Source: Clostridia bacterium (lineage in GTDB: Bacteria; Bacillota_A; Clostridia; Christensenellales; Aristaeellaceae). Taken from it: a DNA stretch of 28,637 bases. The stretch is taken from positions 1 to 28,637 of the forward strand of contig JAFXSH010000120.1 of NCBI GenBank assembly GCA_017525805.1. The letters are read 5' to 3'. The notes beneath the pieces were generated by a model. It was not told the DNA's origin, ran no database searches, and saw only the letters and a program-made list of their open reading frames with translations. Numbering within the stretch: position 1 is the stretch's first letter; each line of letters starts with the position of its first letter. This document shows, piece after piece, positions 23,274 to 28,637 of the stretch. The translations under genes were made by a program, and so were the position numbers.

Positions 23274-24518
23274 TTGAGTATCATCAGAGATATCAGCCTG
23301 GCCCCGTCCGGAGAAAACAAAATCGAATGGGTGAAACGGAATTGTCCGCTGCTGCGCAGTTTGGAAGAAGAATTCAGGGTCACGAAGCCTTTTTTGGGCA
23401 AGCGCATCGCCCTGTCCATCCATTTGGAGGCGAAAACGGCCTATCTGTGCACGGTGCTGGCTGCCGGCGGCGCTGAAATGTATGTAACAGGGTCCAACCC
23501 CTTATCCACCCAGGATGATGTGGCGGCGGCTTTGGTCAAAGCGGGGCTGAATGTTTTCGCGTGGCATGGGGCAACGGCGGAAGAATACGACGCGCACATC
23601 ATGGAAACGCTGTCCCATCACGCCAACATCATCGTTGACGACGGCGGCGATCTGGTACACATGCTTCATACAAAGCTGCAAAACGAACTGCCCTATGTGA
23701 TCGGCGGCTGCGAGGAAACGACGACGGGTATCATCCGGCTCAACGCCATGAACAAAGAGGACAAGCTTCGCTTCCCCATGGTAAAAGTGAATAACGCGGA
23801 CTGCAAGCATCTTTTTGACAACCGTTACGGCACGGGGCAGTCCGTTTGGGACGGGATCAACCGCACCACCAATCTGATCGTCGCCGGAAAAACGGTGGTA
23901 GTCGCCGGCTACGGCTGGTGCGGAAAAGGCGTGTCCATGCGGGCGAAAGGCTTGGGCGCTCGGGTGATCGTGACCGAAATCGACCCCATTAAGGCCATTG
24001 AGGCAATCATGGACGGCTTTGACGTAATGCCTATGAACGAGGCCGCCAAAATCGGCGACTTTTTCGTGACCGTCACCGGGTGCTGCGGCGTGATCACCGA
24101 AGCGGATTTTATGGTCATGAAGGAGGGCGCCATTCTTTGCAACGCGGGCCATTTCAATGTGGAAATCGATATGGAGAAGCTTCAGCGGATTTCCGTGGAA
24201 TGCCGCGAAACGCGCAACAATATCATGGGCTATACCCTGCCAAACGGAAAACATTTGTATGTGCTGGCCGAGGGCAGGCTGGTCAATCTCGCCGCCGGGG
24301 ACGGCCATCCCGCCGAAATCATGGATATGAGCTTTGCGATCCAGGCCCTGTCCGTAAAATATCTTGTTGAGAACGAAGGGAAATTCACGGAAAAGCTGAT
24401 CGACGTGCCAAGAGAAGTGGATATAGAGGTAGCAAAACGGAAGCTTTCCTTCCTGGGCGTCCGCATCGACCAGCTGACCCCGGCGCAGGAAGACTATCTG
24501 AACAAATCGACGATATAA
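23274..24518 (+). CDS. ahcY: Adenosylhomocysteinase homologue with HxExK motif (probable S-inosylhomocysteine-type hydrolase)
   Basis: NAD-dependent hydrolase of S-adenosylhomocysteine or its deaminated form, 414 aa, the short form seen in thermophiles and archaea. Conserved parts include STQDDVAAAL, DDGGDLVHMLH, GGCEETTTGIIRL, the catalytic Lys and Asp in NADCKHLFDNRYG, the NAD loop AGYGWCGKG and NAGHFNVEID. At the purine-binding site the usual HxTxE/Q motif reads HLEAK (residues 50-54), the HxExK form associated with preference for S-inosylhomocysteine. The C-terminal KPDHYRY of long forms is absent. A TTG start at 23274 has GGAGGA 9 bases upstream. The MTA/SAH deaminase gene follows after 28 bp. 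Confidence 0.92.
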   Translation: MSIIRDISLAPSGENKIEWVKRNCPLLRSLEEEFRVTKPFLGKRIALSIHLEAKTAYLCTVLAAGGAEMYVTGSNPLSTQDDVAAALVKAGLNVFAWHGATAEEYDAHIMETLSHHANIIVDDGGDLVHMLHTKLQNELPYVIGGCEETTTGIIRLNAMNKEDKLRFPMVKVNNADCKHLFDNRYGTGQSVWDGINRTTNLIVAGKTVVVAGYGWCGKGVSMRAKGLGARVIVTEIDPIKAIEAIMDGFDVMPMNEAAKIGDFFVTVTGCCGVITEADFMVMKEGAILCNAGHFNVEIDMEKLQRISVECRETRNNIMGYTLPNGKHLYVLAEGRLVNLAAGDGHPAEIMDMSFAIQALSVKYLVENEGKFTEKLIDVPREVDIEVAKRKLSFLGVRIDQLTPAQEDYLNKSTI

Positions 24519-24546
24519 AGCGATTCGAGGAAAGGCGGGGCTGGGA

Positions 24547-25869
24547 ATGAAAACGCTGATCAAAAACGGGTTCGTTTTATTCTATGATGAAAACGGCTGG
24601 AGATATGAAAAAAAAGACATTCTGATCAACGGAAACAGGATTGAACGGATTTCTTCCTCTCCCCTGCCGGAAGGCTATGATGTCCTTGACGCGGCCGGTC
24701 ACCTGGTCATGCCGGGGCTGATCAACGCCCATACCCACGCCTATATGACGATCCACCGGAATTATGCCGACGACCTGGCATTTTTCGATTGGCTGGATAA
24801 GGTGCAGCAGGTCGAGGACGGCATGACGGAGGAAGACGTATATTGGATGACCCTGCTTGCGATCATTGAAATGATCAAAAGCGGGACGACCTGCTTTGTG
24901 GACATGACCATCAAGTCCGCCAAGGCAACGACCGGCCCTCTTTCCGCCTGCGCGGGCGCGGTCAAAGAATCCGGCCTCCGGGCGGTGATTTCCAGGGGCC
25001 TGGCGGGCGTTTCCGATTCGGATGAGTCCATCATGAAATACGGCCAGGCCATGCGCGAAATGGAAATGTTCCGGGATGAACCCCGCGTTCAGTTCATGCA
25101 CGGGCCCCACGCGCCGTACAGCTGCATGGCCGATTATCTGCAAAAGCTGACGAAATCCTGCAAGGAGCGCCATATCGGCCAGACCATTCATCTTTCCGAA
25201 AGCCAGGCGGAAATGGACGGCGCGCTGGAGAATTTCGGAACGACGCCCATCCAGTATGTGGACCGGCTGGGGGTGTTCGACGTTCCCGTTATTGCCGCCC
25301 ACTGCGTTTACGCCACGGAAGAAGACATCCGGATCATGGCGGAAAAGCACGTCAGCGTGGCCATCAATCCCAAGAGCAACATGAAGTTAGGAAATGGATT
25401 TGCCCCCGTCAAAGCGTTTTTGGCCGCCGGGATCAACGTCTGTTTGGGCACGGACGGCTGCGGGAGCAACAACAGCCTGAACCTGTTCCAGGAGATGAAC
25501 GCCGCCGCTTTGGTGAACAAGGGCGTAAACAGGCAGGCCCAATGCGTGGACGCCGCCGACGTGCTAAAAATGGCTACGGTCAACGGAGCGAAAGCCATCG
25601 GCCGGGAAGGCGAACTGGGCGTGATTCGCGAAGGTGCGATTGCCGACCTCATTTTCATTGATTTGAACGTGCCCCAATTCCTGCCTGCCAGCAATATCAT
25701 CTCCGGCCTCGTTTATTCCGCCAACGGCAGCGAAGTGGATACGGTGATGGTGGACGGAAAAGTGCTCATGAAGGGGAAAAAGCTTCTGACCATCGATGAA
25801 AATCGGGTGTACGAAGCATGCAGAGATATCACAAAGAGGCTGCGCTTGGAGCAAAAAGCAAGCCTCTGA
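24547..25869 (+). CDS. mtaD: 5-methylthioadenosine/S-adenosylhomocysteine deaminase
   Basis: Amidohydrolase-superfamily deaminase of 440 aa that converts MTA, SAH or adenosine to the inosine forms. The metal-binding set is complete: the HxH of NAHTHAYM (62 and 64), the His in GPHAPYSC, HLSES, AAHCVY and the catalytic Asp in LGTDGCGSNN. The surrounding NLFQEMNAAALVNK and the C-terminal GREGELGVIREGAIADL are typical of MtaD/SsnA-like members, including Thermotoga Tm0936 with known SAH deaminase activity. ATG 24547 is preceded by a weak GGGG/GGGA site. It follows the hydrolase by 28 bp, supporting the order SAH to S-inosylhomocysteine to inosine plus homocysteine. Confidence 0.92.
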   Translation: MKTLIKNGFVLFYDENGWRYEKKDILINGNRIERISSSPLPEGYDVLDAAGHLVMPGLINAHTHAYMTIHRNYADDLAFFDWLDKVQQVEDGMTEEDVYWMTLLAIIEMIKSGTTCFVDMTIKSAKATTGPLSACAGAVKESGLRAVISRGLAGVSDSDESIMKYGQAMREMEMFRDEPRVQFMHGPHAPYSCMADYLQKLTKSCKERHIGQTIHLSESQAEMDGALENFGTTPIQYVDRLGVFDVPVIAAHCVYATEEDIRIMAEKHVSVAINPKSNMKLGNGFAPVKAFLAAGINVCLGTDGCGSNNSLNLFQEMNAAALVNKGVNRQAQCVDAADVLKMATVNGAKAIGREGELGVIREGAIADLIFIDLNVPQFLPASNIISGLVYSANGSEVDTVMVDGKVLMKGKKLLTIDENRVYEACRDITKRLRLEQKASL

Positions 25870-25911
25870 CCGATTTGTCAGTATCTTTCAGGATGCGTCA
25901 GGAGGCCGGCC

Positions 25912-27123
25912 TTGCAGTATCTTTTTACGGAACGGGCGCACTTGATGTGCCCGCATATGTGCTTTGGCATCGTGTTGGCCGTCCGCCGCCCGTATGCGGA
26001 AAACCGGATCAGGGACGCGGTCAGCCATTTATCCGCCGCGCATCCCTTTTTGAACGCCCTGCTGGGATATGAAGAGGAAAAAAACGCATACGGCTACCGC
26101 GTCACAGAGCGCGCGCAAGTGGAACTGTTGCTGAAAAACCAGGAAATCAGCGGGATCGACGCCCCTGAAATCATGGATGAATACGGACGGCTGACCGAAC
26201 GGGACTGGAACCTGCCGGAAGAAGGGATGCTGAAAATCGCCGCCTGGGGGATGGGCGAAAACACCTGCTTCCTGTTGGTGTTTCATCATTTGCTGGCAGA
26301 CGGAAGAGGGGCGCTGCATCTTTCGGAAGAACTGGCGGACGATTACGCGCTCGATCGGAAACCGGCTTTCGCTTTGGAGCAATTGATTTCCGCAAAAGAT
26401 CTACCGGAAAATTCCCGCATGCCCTTTATCAGCCGGTTCCTGGTCAATTGGGCGAATAAAAACTGGGCCAAAGAAAACCGGATCGTTTCTTATCAGGAAT
26501 ACCATGCCTTTGCCAATGAATTTCTGAAACAGGATACCGTTCGTTATTCCATCTCCCGATTCGACCAGGAAGCGCTGAAAGAAATACGTTTTCGCTGTCA
26601 TGACGCCCAGGTGACGGTCAACGATTATTTGTTGGCCAAGATGATGCTGGAAGACCATACCGATAAAATCGTCATGGCCTGCGACCTGCGGGACCGTTTC
26701 AGCTTTTACCAAAAAGGTGCGCTGGGAAACTATTCCACCGCTTTCAGCGTGGAGGTCAAAGCAAAAACAAAAGACCTGGTTGCCCTGGCAAAAACAGTAC
26801 ACGAACAGGTGCAAAAGAAAATGGCCCGTCCCTCGGAACTGTTCCTGGTGCTGCAATGCTATGCGAGCCTGAATCCGGGGCTCTTGGACGCCGCGCTGAT
26901 TTCCTGCCGGGGAAGCTTCCCCAGCAAAGCCGGGAAATTCATCGGAAGCATGTTTTTCGGTTTCGACGCGGCGAGTGGATACAGCGTCACCAACTTAGGG
27001 AAAATCGAAAGCGAAAGCATGATTTCGGCTTTCTTTATTCCCCCGACCTCTCCGGCTATGCGGAAAACCCAGGGCGTTCTGACGTTGAACGGTGTGATGA
27101 CGATTTGTTCGGGTGAAAGATGA
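25912..27123 (+). CDS. Stand-alone condensation-domain-like acyltransferase
   Basis: A 403-aa single-domain protein of the chloramphenicol-acetyltransferase/condensation superfamily. The catalytic motif HHLLADG (125-131, HHxxxDG) is intact, preceded by FLLVFHH. The second half has the expected CDLRDRFSFY and LGNYSTAFSVEVK segments near the solvent channel. It carries no carrier-protein or adenylation domain and none is encoded nearby, so it resembles PapA5- or alcohol-acetyltransferase-like enzymes that use acyl-CoA. Acceptor and donor are unknown. A TTG start at 25912 has GGAGG 6 bases upstream. It lies 42 bp after mtaD, probably in the same transcript, and ends at a short hairpin. Confidence 0.78.
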   Translation: MQYLFTERAHLMCPHMCFGIVLAVRRPYAENRIRDAVSHLSAAHPFLNALLGYEEEKNAYGYRVTERAQVELLLKNQEISGIDAPEIMDEYGRLTERDWNLPEEGMLKIAAWGMGENTCFLLVFHHLLADGRGALHLSEELADDYALDRKPAFALEQLISAKDLPENSRMPFISRFLVNWANKNWAKENRIVSYQEYHAFANEFLKQDTVRYSISRFDQEALKEIRFRCHDAQVTVNDYLLAKMMLEDHTDKIVMACDLRDRFSFYQKGALGNYSTAFSVEVKAKTKDLVALAKTVHEQVQKKMARPSELFLVLQCYASLNPGLLDAALISCRGSFPSKAGKFIGSMFFGFDAASGYSVTNLGKIESESMISAFFIPPTSPAMRKTQGVLTLNGVMTICSGER

Positions 27124-27126
27124 ATT

Positions 27127-27147
27127 AAGGATGTTGCGTCCTTTTTT
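27127..27147 (+). terminator. Short terminator after the condensation-like gene
   Basis: AAGGA and TCCTT pair around TGTTGCG, followed by a TTTT run. The five-base stem makes it weak. Confidence 0.5.
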
Positions 27148-27177
27148 CGCAAATTTGAGAAAATCATTTTTTCACTA

Positions 27178-27206
27178 TTGACAGCGGGCATTTGGGGTGA
27201 TATAAT
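27178..27206 (+). promoter_or_regulatory. Consensus promoter of the tRNA-Pro gene
   Basis: Perfect TTGACA (27178-27183) and perfect TATAAT (27201-27206) with a 17-bp spacer, as expected for a stable-RNA gene. It gives a leader of about 70 nt with a hairpin-forming segment (ACGGC and GCCGT around 27238-27263). Confidence 0.9.
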
Positions 27207-27283
27207 AGGCACCGTTCTCGGGTAGAAATCAAGCAGGACGGCCTGAAAAACCAGGTTCGCCGTGCCGGAAAGCCCTGGATCAT

Positions 27284-27360
27284 CTGGGTGTAGCGCAGCT
27301 TGGTAGCGTGCTTGAATGGGGTTCAAGAGGCCGAGAGTTCAAATCTCTCCACCCAGACCA
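27284..27360 (+). tRNA. tRNA-Pro (anticodon GGG)
   Basis: The 77-base cloverleaf is complete. Acceptor CTGGGTG (27284-27290) pairs with CACCCAG, then discriminator A and an encoded CCA (27358-27360). The D arm has AGCTTGGTA. The anticodon stem CTTGA/TCAAG encloses the loop ATGGGGT, giving anticodon GGG that reads CCC/CCU proline codons. The T arm is GAGAG/CTCTC around TTCAAAT. It has its own promoter and terminator. A broken integrase beginning 61 bp downstream and pointing back at it makes its 3' half a likely integration target. Confidence 0.96.
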
Positions 27361-27396
27361 CGGGAAGCCTTATGAAATAAGGCTTCCCGATTTTTT
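27361..27396 (+). terminator. Terminator of tRNA-Pro
   Basis: CGGGAAGCCTTAT (27361-27373) and ATAAGGCTTCCCG (27377-27389) form a perfect 13-bp stem with a GAA loop, followed by A and TTTTTT. It begins directly after the CCA. Confidence 0.95.
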
Positions 27397-27397
27397 G

Positions 27398-27416
27398 TGG
27401 CCAAATAATGGCCAAA
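27398..27416 (+). repeat. Paired TGGCCAAA repeats beside the tRNA
   Basis: TGGCCAAA occurs at 27398-27405 and 27409-27416, 11 bp apart, and each TGGCCA is a palindrome. It lies between the tRNA terminator and the integrase remnant, where recombinase arm sites would be expected. Function is inferred from place only. Confidence 0.35.
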
Positions 27417-27420
27417 CCCG

Positions 27421-27588
27421 TTACAAAGAGGCTATGTAAGATTCCATTTTTGAGGTACTGTCAATCTGCATAGTCATGGAAACATCTGCATAAACATCCA
27501 TTGTGAATGCAACGGTTGCATGGCCGAGATTGTTGGATATCGTTTTATAATCCACTCCATTCTGCAGCGCCAAGGTCGCATAAGTATG
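27421..27588 (-). pseudogene. C-terminal remnant of a phage-type tyrosine integrase
   Basis: On the minus strand this encodes HTYATLALQNGVDYKTISNN, then LGHATVAFTMDVYADVS and a short tail, matching the end of tyrosine recombinases. The second catalytic His (LGH) and the nucleophile Tyr (in DVYADV) are kept. Homology stops abruptly: the expected HDLR before HTYAT is replaced by IPSG, and no upstream catalytic domain or Arg box can be read in any frame up to 27880. It is therefore a truncated, inactive copy. The frame is open up to 27693 but that part is unrelated and contains a palindromic element. Its 3' end points at tRNA-Pro, as in elements integrated into tRNA genes. Confidence 0.8.
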
Positions 27589-27600
27589 CCCTGATGGTAT

Positions 27601-27661
27601 AATTGCGACAAAACGGAAAAGCCTTGTGCCGCAAGGGTTTGAGCCGTTTGTCGCTGCAATT
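27601..27661. repeat. Imperfect palindrome at the integrase breakpoint
   Basis: AATTGCGACAAAACGG (27601-27616) is an imperfect reverse complement of CCGTTTGTCGCTGCAATT (27644-27661). Between them, CCTTG and CAAGG around TGCCG form an inner hairpin. It begins 12 bp beyond the point where integrase homology ends. Confidence 0.6.
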
Positions 27662-27736
27662 TCAATCCCTTTTCCGGCCTTGAAAAGCAGCAAAACACCG
27701 TCGCGGGAAGGAGGGCCGTTTCATTTGCGACAAAAC
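27603..27736 (+). repeat. Direct repeats TTGCGACAAAAC flanking about 110 bp
   Basis: The 12-base sequence is found exactly at 27603-27614 and 27725-27736. The segment between holds the palindrome and no recognisable gene. It may be a decayed mobile element or a recombination scar. Confidence 0.5.
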
Positions 27737-27773
27737 ATTTTCTGGAAATTGAAACTGAAAATCCAGAAAGATT

Positions 27774-27807
27774 AGTGTTCAGATTTCGTGTCTGAACACT
27801 ATTTTTT
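27774..27807 (+). terminator. Terminator or attenuator upstream of the small basic protein gene
   Basis: AGTGTTCAGA (27774-27783) and TCTGAACACT (27791-27800) form a perfect 10-bp stem followed by A and TTTTTT. A second hairpin, TTTCTGGA/TCCAGAAA, lies just before it (27739-27769). No intact plus-strand gene precedes it, so it either ends a lost gene or attenuates the next one. Confidence 0.8.
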
Positions 27808-27878
27808 GTATGTCTTATGGAGAAAACAATGGGGTCTTGAAGGTGCTGCCAAAAATGAACTGAATGCAGGAGGTATCT

Positions 27879-28229
27879 ATGGAAGCAGAAAGGAACAAAA
27901 CCAATGATCTGAAAAAACGAAGCTATCAGGTCAGAAAAAAATGGAGTGAGTTAAGCCCGAATCAAAAGAGAAGGATTCTGGCTGATGCAAGATTCGTGTA
28001 TGACAGCATCACTTCGACAACGAACCAGCCAATGACAAATCAGGAAAAGCGAACACTTCTCCAAAGGGTTTTCAAAAAAATCAGAAGCAGAGGCGTTTGG
28101 ATACCATTCCGCGAAGTTGGACGGGTCGTTTCCTCCAGGATCAGAAAATGGAACCGGCGAATGAAAGCCAGACAGATAGCAAACACGTCCGCCGACTCGG
28201 ATGAGAACAAGATTGCCACAAATGAATAG
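27879..28229 (+). CDS. Small basic protein of unknown function in the integrated element
   Basis: A 116-aa soluble, strongly basic protein: about one residue in four is Lys or Arg, concentrated in RKKWSELSPNQKRRILADAR and the segment SSRIRKWNRRMKAR. The acidic tail is SADSDENKIATNE. No signal peptide, membrane helix or known motif is seen; nucleic-acid binding is only a guess from charge. ATG 27879 was chosen because AGGAGG lies 5 bases upstream; an in-frame start at 27864 overlaps that site. Its low GC content differs from the host-like genes to the left, which fits foreign origin. A strong terminator follows, then a phage antirepressor. Confidence 0.75.
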   Translation: MEAERNKTNDLKKRSYQVRKKWSELSPNQKRRILADARFVYDSITSTTNQPMTNQEKRTLLQRVFKKIRSRGVWIPFREVGRVVSSRIRKWNRRMKARQIANTSADSDENKIATNE

Positions 28230-28247
28230 CAAATTACTTCCGCAATA

Positions 28248-28288
28248 AAAGGCGTTCAGAGAAGAAAAAACCTCTGGACGCCTTTTTT
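28248..28288 (+). terminator. Terminator after the small basic protein gene
   Basis: AAAGGCGTTCAGAG and CTCTGGACGCCTTT pair with one G-U, giving a 14-bp stem with a T run (28283-28288). Confidence 0.9.
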
Positions 28289-28315
28289 CATTTCCAGAAA
28301 AAGGAGGAATAGGAA

Positions 28316-28637
28316 ATGAACGACCTTGTGAATATTCCCTGCTTCTGTGAAGCGGAGAATATGCCTGGGGTTCTTGGCACCCAGCTTCATAAAGCGTTGG
28401 GGATTCGGACGGAATACCGGCACTGGTTCAAGCGGGTATGCGATAAGCTGGAATTGCGGGAAGGGCGGGATTACAGCACGCTGGTCAAAAATGTCCGGCG
28501 TGGAGATAACGTCCTGATGCCGGGAAAGAAGATCGACCATCTGTTCACGGTGACGGCGGCAAAGGAAATCTGCCTGATTGAAAAATCTCCCGTATGCGGG
28601 ATGCTTCGCAGACAACTGGTGGAAGCGGAGCAAAGGA
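28316..28637 (+). CDS. AntA/AntB-type phage antirepressor, N-terminal part (runs off the window)
   Basis: An open frame from ATG 28316 to the window end (107 codons, no stop). GGAGG lies 8 bases before the start. The protein contains LHKALGIRTEYRHWFKRV, KLELREGRDYSTLVKN and VTAAKEICLIEKSP followed by GMLRRQLVEAE. This is the order of the AntA/AntB antirepressor domain found in temperate phages, where such proteins relieve lytic repression. A C-terminal domain, if any, lies outside. It supports a prophage or phage-derived element to the right of tRNA-Pro. Confidence 0.82.
   Translation, partial: MNDLVNIPCFCEAENMPGVLGTQLHKALGIRTEYRHWFKRVCDKLELREGRDYSTLVKNVRRGDNVLMPGKKIDHLFTVTAAKEICLIEKSPVCGMLRRQLVEAEQR

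Noticed and set aside
27474..27698. Alternative 74-codon minus-strand frame over the integrase remnant
   Set aside because: The integrase similarity is in the other frame; this one has no recognisable content.
28256..28633. 125-codon minus-strand frame at the window end
   Set aside because: It is antisense to the AntA/AntB-like frame, which has a strong ribosome site and family motifs.

Overview
This window looks like the chromosome of an uncultured or gut/rumen-type member of the Clostridia (Firmicutes). The evidence is GC-rich coding sequence with strong AGGAGG ribosome sites, AT-rich sigma-A-type promoters, a CUT1 sugar ABC operon without its own ATPase, a YfcC-family carrier, an MgtC-family protein and a 4Fe-4S/TlpA redox protein. 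No rRNA gene, CRISPR array or complete insertion sequence was seen.

Positions 1-5.7 kb hold a carbohydrate uptake locus. A LacI-family repressor is followed by two CUT1 permeases and a DUF3502-type solute-binding protein, then a secreted Cthe_2159-like carbohydrate-binding protein. An identical 13-bp LacI-type operator lies upstream of the repressor and over its stop codon, just before the permeases. Positions 5.7-7.9 kb carry a fossil of a response-regulator receiver domain, then a translationally coupled redox pair: a membrane protein ending in a CD1871A-like CXXC tail and a NapH-like ferredoxin fused to a TlpA thioredoxin domain. Positions 7.9-10.5 kb hold a metallophosphatase and argH.

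Positions 10.5-14.2 kb look like a small sugar/ester module: a sugar phosphate isomerase and a Gfo/Idh/MocA oxidoreductase on the minus strand flank two tandem esterase-D-like hydrolases on the plus strand. Positions 14.3-16.8 kb encode a DUF362 ferredoxin protein and an M29 aminopeptidase. Positions 16.8-18.4 kb (minus) encode a P-loop kinase and an MgtC-like membrane protein preceded by a structured 160-nt leader. Positions 18.7-19.7 kb encode a DUF4097 beta-solenoid protein, and 19.9-21.8 kb an unusual DedA/VTT plus PlsC acyltransferase plus zinc-ribbon fusion, followed by a YfcC transporter.

Positions 23.2-27.1 kb appear to be a SAM by-product recycling cluster: an adenosylhomocysteinase homologue with an HxExK substrate motif directly followed by an MTA/SAH deaminase. 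Together they suggest a route through S-inosylhomocysteine rather than direct SAH hydrolysis. A stand-alone condensation-domain-like acyltransferase follows.

At 27.28 kb a tRNA-Pro(GGG) gene with its own promoter and terminator marks a likely integration site. Immediately beyond it lie a broken tyrosine-integrase C-terminus, palindromic elements, a small basic protein and the start of an AntA/AntB-type phage antirepressor that runs off the window. This right end, more AT-rich than the rest, is interpreted as the edge of a prophage or other integrated element.
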